A stretch of 64,000 nt of DNA, from assembly GCA_958450365.1 (NCBI GenBank), contig CAUEEP010000740.1, positions 3,695,001-3,759,000 on the forward strand, read 5' to 3'. The position numbers and the translations under genes are program-made. This document shows positions 52,701 through 63,854 of the stretch, in pieces. The stretch comes from Mesorhabditis belari (lineage: Eukaryota > Nematoda > Chromadorea > Rhabditida > Rhabditidae). Below the pieces are notes generated by a model. It did not search any database and had not been told where the DNA came from. It worked only from the letters and a program-made list of their open reading frames with translations. How positions within the stretch are numbered: position 1 is the first letter of the stretch; every line of letters begins with the position of its first letter.

Positions 52701-54056
52701 GCCCGGTCTAGTACAACTAGTTTACAACTTGCTCCTTTTTCTTCTTACATTTCCCGACCTTGATAACTTTTCTCCTACTCTCTTCACTTCTTTTCTTCTT
52801 TTACAATCTTTTCCCTTAATCAATTTTTTTCAACTCATTTTTCGTTTCCGCAACCATTCCTTTCTCAACTTTATTTTCAGATCCAACTTTCTATTTACAC
52901 AAATATTATTTCTAATCATTGATCTACTCTGAGATCTACTCTGAGACAATAAACTTAAGAAAATCTTTTAATTTCTCACTGATTTTTGATCATCCCAAAA
53001 AGATAATCAATAATGAACTAGCTAAGTCAGTTCTTTTTTTCATTTCTCGACAAAATCTCGTAAAAACAGTTTTTCCCTTTTCTTGATACGTTTTCTAACC
53101 ACTATCAATTTTTTAAAAAGTTTGCTAGACCAACACATATACTCTCTCGCTTATAATAAGTAGAATTTCTCATTTGACGTCATCAAACCAATTCAAATTC
53201 ATATCAAAACAGCACTTATATCAATTATCTCACGCTCAAAGCTTCCAAAAATTAGTAAGAAAAGGATTCACTCAGAATTTTTTTTTCTGTTTACATTTAA
53301 ACTTGTTGTACCTCAGCAGGAAGAAGGGAACATTAACTTTTAAAAGTAAAACCTCCGACAACACTTTTCGATCTTTTTGTTAGAGTTGAGCGTGTCTGTA
53401 AATTTTTCTGATGATTAAATAAAATTTTTGCGATTTTTTTTCAAAAAATGAGTGTTGAGAGGGATGAATAGAGATGCGGAGGAGAGGGGGAGGAGGTGGA
53501 AAGCACAAAGTGGAAATCGATTCACTCCCCTCTACCCATCCCCCTCACCCCTTCACTCAGTCAATCCTTTCCTTTTCTGTCTTCCCCTTCATCCCTCTTT
53601 CCTCTTTCCTCCTTTTCTCATTTACCGTCAATTTTTGGAGATTTTCCAACCGATCTCTTTCCGCCAAAACATTTCCTCTTAAATCTTTTCCTTTCATTTC
53701 TTTTTCTTTTGCTGAATGTCATAAAATAAAGTGAATGCTCTATTCGATTGGCAATTGCTTTGATTGCTTTGATTGCTTTGATTTTTGTAACTTGCTTTCA
53801 AATACTGATACAAAATACTGAGCCTAATAAAGAAATTTGTATTTGAGTATCAGTTTCAATGCATAAAAGTTTAGGAAAAGCTTAAAAATTGTCAGTGATC
53901 ATTAAATGTCAGTGATCACGCAATACCAACATTCCCTTATGCTCAAATGATAAAGTTTCAACGTGGTCTTCTTCATAAAGTTGTAAATCTTACAACAATT
54001 TTTGTGTACATCTATGATTAGTGCCAGAAAATGAATTGAAGATTCGAGATTTTAGC

Positions 54057-54327
54057 TACCGTAAATACTGTAATAGTACTCCACCCCCATAATGACGGTG
54101 CGGAGTGTTGCGCAGTCTAGCTTTGAACGAGTTTTTCTCGACACTGGTTTATGCTACAATGTGCGCTTAGGTATCAAAAAATAGCCCTGAATTTCAGCTT
54201 TTTTTTGATACCAAAGACGCATTTTTTTGAAAGTACGGGTGCTTTGAAAAAAATGAAATACTAAAAAACTTTTGCGACTACGCGACTGTACGAGGGGGGT
54301 CGGGTACTATTACAGTATTTACGGTAT
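54057..54327. mobile_element. Family B inverted-repeat element, upstream of the IL-17 receptor gene
   Basis: Ends TACCGTAAATACTGTAATAG and CTATTACAGTATTTACGGTA, 20 bp or more exact. Contains CCCCCATAATGACGGTGCGG and GCGACTACGCGACTGTACGA. Confidence 0.9.
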
Positions 54328-54842
54328 TTATTTACTGTAGCTTACTTCTATTGTAATTATTATAGATATTTTAAGCCCCTTCTGACTTCTTTAACGATTC
54401 TTCTTTAGCTTTAAAAAATCAATCCGGCTTTTTTTCTAATCTAACTTGTTTTATTCTTCTAACGATTTTTTAGCTTTTTAGCTATTCTTCTTTTCTTAAA
54501 CTTCTGTACTTTTTACAACAATATGCTCAAAATCCTTTCTTACAAACCCTTTCCTTATTTGGATTTTAAATCATTTAAGCATCGTAAAAATTTCAAATTA
54601 AGTTCTCTTCATTTCCAAAAAAAAGGAAGTCTTTTTCTTTCTTCTCCTTTTTTTTCTTTTTTTCTCTTTTCTCTCATTCTTTTTCTTTAAGAAATCTCTC
54701 TTCCAATACGGGTTTTTCTGTCTTTTTCTCATCTTACATCCTTGTATTTGCTTTTATCCTTTCTATGTCATTTTCTTGCATTTTTCCATTCTAAATTTAT
54801 TTGTTTTATTCAAACAATGTATTTCTTCAACGAAATCTTTTT

Positions 54843-54845
54843 CAG
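54843..54845 (+). promoter_or_regulatory. Probable trans-splice acceptor and short upstream ORF
   Basis: TTTTTCAG at 54838-54845 is followed by a 26-base leader. The leader holds an upstream ATG (54858: M-P-K-T-stop) before the main ATG at 54872. Confidence 0.45.
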
Positions 54846-54871
54846 TTGCTGTGACAAATGCCAAAAACTTG

Positions 54872-57800
54872 ATGAAAACAGCGAAAAGAAAAGCGATGAG
54901 AGAACCCACATCAATGATATTCTCACTGCTGTATTTACTCGCGCAATTTGTGATTCTCGTCGATGCACAGAATAATTTCCATCCGGATTGCGCCGATCCA
55001 CACAACAAGGCTTGTTTTTTTTTATTTTAAAGATTTCAAACCATTGAATCCCTTTTCTAAAGCGTAGCACCTTTTGAAAACTATAGCAATCTCAAATCAA
55101 CCTACCGTAAATACTGTAATAGTACCGCACCCCCCTCGTACAGTCGCGTAGTCGCAAAAGTTTTTTAGTATTTCATTTTTTTTCAAAGCGCCCGTACTTT
55201 CAAAAAATGCGTCTTTGGTATCAAAAAATAGCTGAAATTCAGGGCTATTTTTGATACCTAAGGGCGCATTGTAGCATAAGCCAGTGTCGAGAAAAACTCG
55301 TTCAAAGCTAGACTACGCAACACTCCGCACCGTCATTATGGGGGTGGGGTACTATTACAGTATTTACGGTAGGTTATGTAGATTCATAAAAGGTTTCAAG
55401 GCTATAAAGGCAATATATTGGCCAGATTACGGTTAGGCCAGCTCGTTGACACGCTTTAGAAAAAGCAAAAGCAAAAAAACGCAATACTTTTGTACAAAGA
55501 TTAGAATTGTTAAAGTTGATGAATATGAATTAACCAATTTTCAGGAGATCTCTTGCTCGGTGCATGTTGGTGAGTATTCAAAACGATTTGGTGAAACTTT
55601 TTATCAAAAAAAGAATTTCCTTGTATATATTAAATTTAGTGAGTTGTGAAGAGGAGTTATTACTACCGGTGAATGATGGAGATGAACCACCAGAAGCACA
55701 CGACGTAAGAGTGGAACCATTTGCGAGAGCGACGAAGCACAAACATCAATTACATGTCGACATTTCATGGCAAATGCCACCAAGCAGTGAGTTTTCTTTT
55801 TCTTAAACATTATGTTTTTGTTTTATCGAATCATAGAATTTCATTAAGTTCATTATTATATCATTTTAGATAATTCTTTCCGAATTCGAGCCTTTGAATT
55901 GGAAGTTGAAAGTGGTGATGGAGGGGAAAATCGATGTTTTCTCTTTAATGTCTCGAATTTTGGATGGACTGAGGATTCGGCATCGGTAAGTGATGATCAA
56001 CTGGCAATTTGGGGAGTGGGACAAGTGCGACCTTTTTTTTGCGCACCCGGACATTTGCGCACCTTTTTTTCCGCACCTTGCCCATTAGCGCACCTTTTTT
56101 CGCGTTTTAAAAAAGCTCTAAAAAGCTAATGTTAACCAATTTCTATTCCAAAAGTTGTTTTTCTAGGTAATTTTAGGGCGTAGAATCGAAATTTTGACAT
56201 ATCAGAGCTTGTGGAAACAAACGGACGGAGTTATACAAAGAGAAAAATCGACAATTTTCTGTAATTTGATCTAGCCGTTTTGTCTTTCAAATTGGTTCCA
56301 CACGCTCTGTTATGTCAAAATCTGAATTCGACACCCTAAAATTACCTAGAAAAACAACTTTGGAATAGAAATTGGTAAATATTAGCTTTTAGAGCTTTTT
56401 TAAAACGCGAAAAAGGTGCGCTAAGGGCTTGGAAAGGTAATTGGTGCGGAAAAAGGTCGTATTTGTCCCACTCCCGGCAATTTGTGTTTGTTTAACAAAC
56501 ATTTAACATTAACAAACACATTTAAACGATCAATCTTCCACTATTTTAGCCTCGATTCCATTTTTCATCTGAAAGCCTTTTCGAATTTTCTCACGTTTAC
56601 TCGATCCATCTTCGATCTCTTCCAATGAGTAAAAATAAGAAATCTCAAGTATGTTTTTTTTCATTTGAATTCAAACTTTCAAATTATTTACAAAATCTCA
56701 ACAAATTCTAGGTCTCTCGCAATGCAACAATGCCCTCAAATCCAGATTTGGAGCAAGATGATCGGACAAATATTACAGCTTGGTGCAAAAAGCATTGTGA
56801 GTATTTTCTAAAACGTGTAAACCTTTGAAATTTACTGTAATCTGTAACCTTTTTGATCCAATCTATCTCCTTTTCAGCTGACCCACAAGCATCAAAATGG
56901 ACAGCCGCTTTTCGGAGAATATTTCTGCACTCACTTGCAAGAACAATCCAGGTAAATTGAAAATTGCTTGAGAAAAAGTTAAACCTACAAATAATGATTT
57001 CATACATAAAAAGTTTCAGGTGGAATTCGTTGGCGCACCTCAACAATATTGCTTCGAAGCGTATGAAGTGAGATTGAAAGATGAATCGGGAATGGAGCTG
57101 GCACACAGTCATGTAAGTAAGAGGAGTAAAGAACAAAAGCTAGAGCTGAACAAAAGGAAAGAGAAATTAGAACTTTCAATCGTTATTTGTTAAATTTTCA
57201 GATCGTTGAGGCAAAGGATATGAAAAACGAGACAATCGGCGGGAAAGTAATGTTTTTTGGAGAGTACAACTTCACTGGATTAGAGGTTTGTAAATCGTTG
57301 AAGATAGGGCTAGGGCAATGATCAAAATTGGTTAGAGTTCTGAGAATGGTATGAAACGGAAGACGGTTTTGAAAAAGTTTTTGGCTTTTCATTAAAGTAT
57401 TTGTGAATCTAGAATTGAGGCATTTGTGGGGAGGAGATCTAGTAGATCTGGATCAAGTATTGGTTTGACCGGAAAGTCTTGTTGTAAAGAAATATTCTTT
57501 GCGTGCTTGGTACTCTTCACTCAAGACACGTTATTTCTTGTTTCGAGATATCTGATCTCACTTGAACTAAAAACACTTTATTCAATCGCCGACTGACTCG
57601 GAATCTTTGGGCTCTCACTTGAGCAATTTTCACACAAGATCGACAATTGAATTAAAAGCGACGATAAAAAACAGAAACAATTTCGTCCTAATTATGACAC
57701 AACTTTCACACGATGAGAGGAAAACAGAAAGAAAAATGAAAGATAACTTTTAGTGGCTATTCGCCACACTTGTCCGCCTTTTTGAAATTTTCTTTTATAA

Positions 57801-60751
57801 AAGAATAATTGAATAAAAAGAATAGCAAAGATTAAAAGAATAACAATGTGTGATTTGCTTTAAATAAAAAAGATTAACTATTTCATTTAACTCATTTTTG
57901 AGGCAAACTTGAGTCCGCTTTGAAGCAAATCCGAACGGGAATTCTTGTTTTTCCTAAAATTCTTACAATGGGCATAGAATGAAAAAGGCTTTGGTGATAC
58001 GAAAATTTGGCTATTTTCATAACTTCTCATTCTCTATCTTTTATCCTTTGAAACCAAAATAGGCTTCTGTGACAAAAAAGTGCTCAAATCGGAACTTTAG
58101 TTTCATCGTTTTTGACTGCTTGACTTCACATCTTTAAAAAGTGAACTAACTAAGCTTTTCAGAATCTCTTAAAGCGCAATTTGTAAATAAATAATAGGAC
58201 TTTCTGACAAAACAAATCATAGATTGATTGGTTCATTATTTATTTCGAAAAGTAACCTTTAAAAAAGCGGACAAGACTTTCCGGCCAACCTGATAGCACT
58301 AGGCATAAAAAATGTTATAGAGTTCAAGTAAGATCCATGAAACAGCTTGGGTTTAAAATCGAAACATCGTAGCTATAGTTTTTCTTTTCAAATAAACGTT
58401 TCTTATGTTTAGGTTGAGACGGACTATATTCCATCAGTGATTCCCGTCGAAAGATCGTCGGATAGACGCTGCTTGTGCCCAACGCAGGTTAGAAAACACA
58501 AATCTGTTTTCAATTTGTAAATGAATCTAGTAGGGAAATGAATGGCAATGAACAATAGAGCTATTTTAGAATGAAAATCCGTACGACAATCAAATTGTGT
58601 GCAGTTGTATTGCAGCTGATTGGAAAAAAGTTCGCTTGGCCAGTGAGTTTAAAAGAAACGAGTGATCTAAACGATCTAAACATTTAGGAATCGACAAATT
58701 ACCCAGTTCACCTTGTCCTGAATGCGTCAAAAATGGAACACTTGACAATAAACCACCGAAAAGTGATCACAAGTAAGATAAAATAGCAAATGAAGAGTAC
58801 TATTCAAATTTCAGGACTCTTTCTGTATTGATTGTTGTGGCTGTACTGGCATTGATCCTTCTTGTTCTTGTTTATTATCTTTTCGTCTTTTACAGGTACT
58901 TTTAGATCTACAAACTAAGCAATAATGTTTTAAACAATAATGTTTTAAAACCTGTCAATTTTAAAACTACCGTCTTACTTTTAGAAGACAACGAAGACGT
59001 GGAAAAGCTCTGCGATTTCATTTCAAAAACGTTGACAACAATGTTATTGGAACCGCTGAACCAAATCAACCGCTTATCTATAATTGTAAGTCTTGTCTTC
59101 GAATAAGAAATTTTAAAATATAAATTCCCAGCTTGTCTCTCTGTGTTGATCGTTTATTCACATGATTGTGCTTTTCACGAAGCAGCAATCCATGCTTTTG
59201 CTGAAGTACTTCGAGATACTTTTGGACTTCAAGTACATGTAAGTGACTGGGGAAGAAGAAGGCCCCTCGCGAAAAAGAGGGGTGGGGGGAGCGGAGGAGG
59301 GGAAAGAGCATTTGTCAGAAGAAGAGCATTTGTCAGCTCTAGAAGAGCATTTGTCATTCCAAATTACTTTAAAATTCTTTACAGATCGATCAATGGGATC
59401 AAGAAGCGATCGAAGAGAATGTCAACACTTATATAAACTCGAGTATTGTCAAAGCTGATAAGGTAAATCATATAAATATAAAAAGAAATACAAAATTTTC
59501 TAGGTGATAATCGTGAATTCGATTGGCGCGTATATGCGAACAAAAGCAAGACACCAAAAAATGGAACCTCTTGAAAGGATTCCCCAAGGACCGCTTGATC
59601 GACTATTTGATCTGCAAATTGATTTAGCGTTACAGTAAGCTAATGTTTCAAAAATCTTAATGTTTCCTATTCTTTAGACATGCTCGAGTGATATCCGTTC
59701 GTTTCCCGTACACTCAATCATCATGTACACTGTATGCATTATCACCGCTGCTACAGTACACAATTCCCGATAATCTTGGTACGTCTAGAAATCGATCAAA
59801 TTAGAATACTGTAGATAATAGATCATTTCGTTTATCCATGATTTCTATTTGACACTAGCTTGGCCGATAACCTATCATAGAAATCTATCATAGAAAGAAA
59901 CCAATTCATTTAGGCCTCTTGGTTTCATCGTTGACCGAATGCACTCTAAGATCGGATCCGCGTCTTTCCGGTTTTGATCCAAATCTCTCAAAATTGAACG
60001 CAGCTGTGTCACGAATGAATCACTATCAAGAAAGTGATCCATCATGGTAAATAAATAACTATAATATGGTATAATGAAAGCTTCAGGTTCGAGAAAAGTC
60101 ATCATCGGATTCAGCCATATTCGATTACGATGGAAATGAATCGATTCAATGATTCGGGTCTTGGAGATACATTTAACAGTGAAAGAAATAAAGCCCAAAT
60201 CAATGGAATGAGTATAGAAGAAGTGGCGAAAGAAACGGAAACGACGTCACTTCTCAGCGAGCAACAAGCGAATGTTCATGAGGTTTGGAAAGGAAAATGA
60301 AAAACACAAGAGTATATTTAGGTAATACCGGAGGAGCCATCTGGTTGCTCAACGCCTCGACACGAGATATCGGATTCAGCCTATTTATCGGGAAGAATCG
60401 ATTCAGTGATACCGACAGCGTGTACATCGGATGCAGATAATCGATCATCGGGATCGGATCGACCTGACGATCCAATCATTTCATTGGGTGAGTTTAACTA
60501 ATCTTACTATTAGTATGAAAGTGAGTTTTCACTTGGATTGGATAATCCTCAAGCTTTTGAAACTAGCCTAAGAATTTATTGCAGAGAATTCTTCAAAAAA
60601 GACGGTGCTTCAAAATGTTCCTTTATCGATGAATGGAGAGAGAATAGAAAACATCGAAGCAGGGAAGAAATTGAGGGAAATCGGCGGGAAAGATCCAGGA
60701 GGAGACTCGGGAATGATCACATCGGAATTTCATCCAACAATTCTTCAATGA
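54872..60751 (+). CDS. IL-17 receptor-like protein with SEFIR domain
   Basis: Single-pass receptor of the IL-17 receptor (nematode ILCR) family. Twenty-two exons give about 786 aa. Signal peptide SLLYLLAQFVILVDA (residues about 17-32), ectodomain to about residue 365 with paired Cys (CADPHNK, FNVSNFGWTEDS, CPTQ, CSCIAADWKKVRLA, CPECVKNG) and N-glycosylation sites, transmembrane segment LSVLIVVAVLALILLVLVYY (about 368-392), basic stop-transfer RRQRRRGK, then SEFIR: SVLIVYSHDCAFHEAAIHAF, EVLRDTFGLQVHIDQWDQEA, ADKVIIVNSIGAYMRTK, ISVRFPYTQSSC (about 427-560). The Ser/Asp-rich tail carries acidic-Ser motifs. Intron 1 appears to start with GC (AACAAG then GCTTGT). SEFIR signalling needs ACTL-1/Act1-type adaptors. 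Introns host family B, D, C and mariner-like elements. Confidence 0.9.
55103..55371. mobile_element. Family B inverted-repeat element, intron 1 of the IL-17 receptor gene
   Basis: Same sequence as the 54.06-kb copy but inverted: CTACCGTAAATACTGTAATA to TATTACAGTATTTACGGTAG. The two copies bracket the first coding exon. Confidence 0.92.
56011..56476. mobile_element. Family D foldback, copy 2
   Basis: GGGGAGTGGGACAAGTGCGA plus CCTTTTTTTTGCGCACCCGG on the left; GGTCGTATTTGTCCCACTCC on the right. Inner arms: AAAAGCTCTAAAAAGCTAAT and CTTTTAGAGCTTTTTTAAAA. Lies in the intron after the exon ending at 55986. Confidence 0.85.
57461..58292. mobile_element. Mariner-like MITE in the IL-17 receptor gene
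   Basis: Left end TTTGACCGGAAAGTCTTGTT, right end reverse-complements to TCAGGTTGGCCGGAAAGTCT then TGTCCGC. The interior holds an inner repeat GCCACACTTGTCCGCC. The TxRGGTTG start groups it with mariner-type termini. No ORF. Confidence 0.75.
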
Positions 60752-62620
60752 TCTGACTCTTTCACTCATTTCCTCACGTCGCTGTGCGACCTTTTTTCCC
60801 CTCAATCTCTTTGAACGATTCTGCCAAAATCTACTCAAATCAAATGTTGATAATCTAGTCTTTAAAAAATGTCGATAATCTAACTACAGTACCCTATTGT
60901 TCTAAATTTATTCACAGAAATCTATCTCATTCTATTCTTTTTTTTGTTTTTATTTGCTTAAATCAGGATTCCATTTAAACCAAGCTCGTCTTTCTACAAT
61001 GAACCCTCGAATTTCGGAAATTTTTTTCAATATAGTGAGTTTTCTGTAACGTGTCAATTTTTGAAAGCTACCGTGACCCTACTTTTAACCAGCTTCTAAA
61101 GCTCTAAAACGATAAGAGATAAGAGAACTGGAGGTAAGATCACTGTAGTTTTTGTTTTTTTTTGAAACTGAAACTGAAAGGAAAGGAAAGAAAGGAAAGG
61201 AAAGAAAGGAAAGAAAGGAAAGGAAAGAAAGGAAAGGAAAGAAACTAAAGGAAAGAAAGTAAAGGAAAGAAAGGATAGGAAAGAAGGGAAAGAAACTGTA
61301 GTTTTTGACACATTTTAGAAAATTGCTTCTTAAAGGAAAAGTCTAATCAATATTTTTATCAATGAATCCCGGTTTCCCCCTCACATATTACCTGTATTCG
61401 TCTGAAGGTTACTGTAATTTCTCATGTGTTGTTTGTGTATAATTCTCATTTTGCGGAGCATCTGCAACGGGTATCACGAATACAAACATTTTGTTGCTAT
61501 TTTTTTTTTGTTTATTTATAGAGTAAAGGAACAGTTAAAACTTTTTTCTGCAAAATGATTCGATGAGATTTTTAAAAGTTTCATTTGTTCCCAATTTCCT
61601 AGGCCTGCAAAAAAAAAATGAAGAACCTCAACGTACATATACAAAATTTTCAAAACTAAAGAGATTTGGTGATTCATAAATATAGAATTTTATAATCAAA
61701 GATCACCAAATCGTTTTTGCGTAAATCTCTCAGATCTCATCGATTCTTGGCATTACATTTTCCTATATTTTGTCGTTTTTATGATATTTTACACCCTTAT
61801 CCACCCTGTTAAATCACTTTCAATCGTTTTTTCTCACGAAAAATTCATCTTCCATTTTCTCACATCCGATTCTTTTATTCACGGTCATAATATGTTTCTT
61901 TCATCAAGTCATTTTTGTTATAAATGTACATTTTTAGTCCAATGAAGTGACACTTTCAAAATTGGAAATGCCTGGTACAAACACGGTTATTTAAATACAA
62001 AAAAAGAACAATTTAATGAGGTAAAAGTAACACTTTACGAGAATGAAGAGAAGTAATGCAAACTTGGGGTAGGCCTACTTTGCGCCAAATTTTTTGCGCA
62101 ACAGGGTCATTTGCGCAACTAGGTCTTTTGCGCAACTCGCCATAACTTTCTTCTAACTCGGCCAATCTTTATGATTTTGATTTCATTTTGTAGATCTCAA
62201 TAAGTGCACCAAAATCATAAAGATTGGTCCACTCGGAAGAAAGTTATGGTGAGTTGCGCAAAAAAAGTTGCGGAAACTAGCCTACCCCGCAAACTTTTCG
62301 TCGATGAGCTACTGTAGCCAGACATTTGCTTAATGCTTTCTGACTGTAATGCGCTATAAAACACGAATTGCTTTCACAAATTTTTCGCGATCTTTGCAAT
62401 CACAAATTTCACATTCTCTCACAATCTTTACTAAATACCTCTAGAATACTATATTCTTTGCTTTTGTTTTACTTTTTTTGCCGGGAGAATGTCTGAATGA
62501 ATAAGTAGATTGAAAAATATGCAGTGAGTTAGGCTTAATTTGATTCAAAATGTCTTTGTCCTATTAGACCATTTTCTTATTTTTTTCTTCTATCAGCTTT
62601 CTTTATCTATTTGTTTTTTT
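60752..62620. other. Intergenic region between the IL-17 receptor and BTB genes
   Basis: Contains a family C inverted pair (61031-61322; TTTTCTGTAACGTGTCAATT and TTGACACATTTTAGAAAATT), a GGAAAG/GAAAG purine tract (61170-61290) between its arms, and a family A element (62066-62288). The left part holds the 3' UTR. No gene seen. Confidence 0.6.
62066..62288. mobile_element. Family A inverted-repeat element, copy 5
   Basis: GGGGTAGGCCTACTTTGCGC to GGAAACTAGCCTACCCC; inner AACTCGCCATAACTTTCTTC and complement, AATCTTTATGATTTTG. Upstream of the BTB gene. Confidence 0.9.
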
Positions 62621-62625
62621 TTTAG

Positions 62626-63854
62626 ATGAACGACAACAAAATCGTCGTCACCAAATCACACTTCGATGACTTTTCCGTGCCGACACCTTGGAGAAAATTC
62701 GAAGTGATTTGCGAAGGGCGATCGTTGTAAGTTTTATTTTAGCTTTTAATAAATACTAGACAAACTCTTAAAATTCTATTACAACGCCATTAAATTTTAT
62801 CTACATAGTGGATACGTGCAACTGAGGCCAACTTTCACTTTGTCGGCACTTTTTCTGTTTAGGCTTCCCAACCATCAGCTTTCTTTTTTATCTTAGCATT
62901 TGCACTTTTTCATAAGTGGTACGAAAGATTTCCCAACCCCTTTAAAAAAATCACGGTGTGGCGCAGGTCACTCCCCGGCCAGGCGAAAGTCGGTCCAATA
63001 CTATGCAAATGGTTCAAAAAGAAAGATGATGATTGGGGGGCCTAAACAGAAAAAGTGCCACTTTGTCCAGCGCGATTAATTTTTTATTTTTAGGTTCCTC
63101 AACGCTGGATGGCTTGCTGAGTTATCGCCATTTTTCGCCAACTATTGTTTTGGTAGCGACAAACATCCCGGACGTGCAACTTACAACGCTTCAGAAGATC
63201 TTCATTACAACGAACTGCTCGAATTCTTTCGATGCAATTTTTACTGTCCGATGCGGAAACCTCTCAACAGTAAGTATTATTATTTTGGCGGTGTTAAACA
63301 GCATGTTAAAGTACAAAGAAGTTAAACGTGCTCTATAACAAAAAAATTTAATTTGAAGTTTAGTTTCCAATGTGACATCCGTGCTTCGAATTGCAAAAGT
63401 TTTCAACATGCGTGTGACGATTGCCCGATGCGAGAAGTTCATCGCACTAGCGGCTAAAAATCTAGATCAAACGAAACTTTTGCAGGTAAATGTTCTGTGA
63501 TTGTGATTGTGAATTTATTGTAATTTAGGTTACTCAAGCAGTCAATGAGTGTGATCCCAATTCAACAACGCTAACTTTGCTGGTGGATCGAATTGCCAAC
63601 CTCAGTGAGAAAGATTTATCAACTCTACATGTATGTTTTAAAATTTGGCTTATTTTGAGTAAAAAGCTGCGAATTTCGTTAGTGATCTTTACCGAAGTGG
63701 TATAACGTGCAAGGAGTTAATATTCACGAAAATAAATTGTTAAATGGCATTTTTTTAGTTCCAAGATATCCCCGGAGATGTTGTTGCCGACGTTTTCACG
63801 CACAGAATGAACTCGAAGAAGGGAAAAAAGAAAAAACTTTGTACCCTTATGTAA
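62626..63854 (+). CDS. BTB/POZ-domain protein
   Basis: Five exons, 198 aa. The start ATG follows TTTTTTTTAG directly, suggesting a trans-splice acceptor. WRKFEVICEGRSLFLNAGWL with AELSPFFANYCFG form the BTB N-terminal strand and helix, ELLEFFRCNFYCPMRKPLN the middle, ISNVTSVLRIAKVFNMRVTI and ARCEKFIALAAKN the BTB C-terminal helices. The tail LSTLHFQDIPGDVVADVFTH ends with RMNSKKGKKKK and CTLM stop. BTB proteins of this size in nematodes often act as dimerising adaptors (CUL-3 E3 ligase substrates or others). Which substrate is unknown, and no MATH or Kelch partner domain is present. The intron after exon 1 contains a foldback (62832-63071). Confidence 0.85.
62832..63071. mobile_element. Foldback in intron 1 of the BTB gene
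   Basis: ACTTTGTCGGCACTTTTTCT and TTTAGGCTTCCCAACCATCA on the left; GATTGGGGGGCCTAAACAGA and AAAGTGCCACTTTGTCC on the right. About 240 bp. Confidence 0.8.

Larger units (their letters stand above)
48345..54840. other. Gene-poor region between ccf-1 and the IL-17 receptor gene
   Basis: Contains a family D foldback (49033-49739), a pair of family C ends (48945, 54.4-kb area not clear), polypyrimidine islands on the plus strand (50060-50270, 51780-52200, 52720-52850, 53520-53710, 54600-54740), a GGTCTAGGCC word island (52500-52720) and four GATTGCTTT units (53750-53785). The open frames in the pyrimidine islands have Ser/Pro/Leu/Phe composition only and overlap in all frames, so they are not called. 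No gene seen. Confidence 0.55.

Noticed and set aside
50022..54740. Many Ser/Pro/Phe-rich frames on the plus strand
   Set aside because: They lie in polypyrimidine tracts with overlapping frames open at once and no domain or splice structure.
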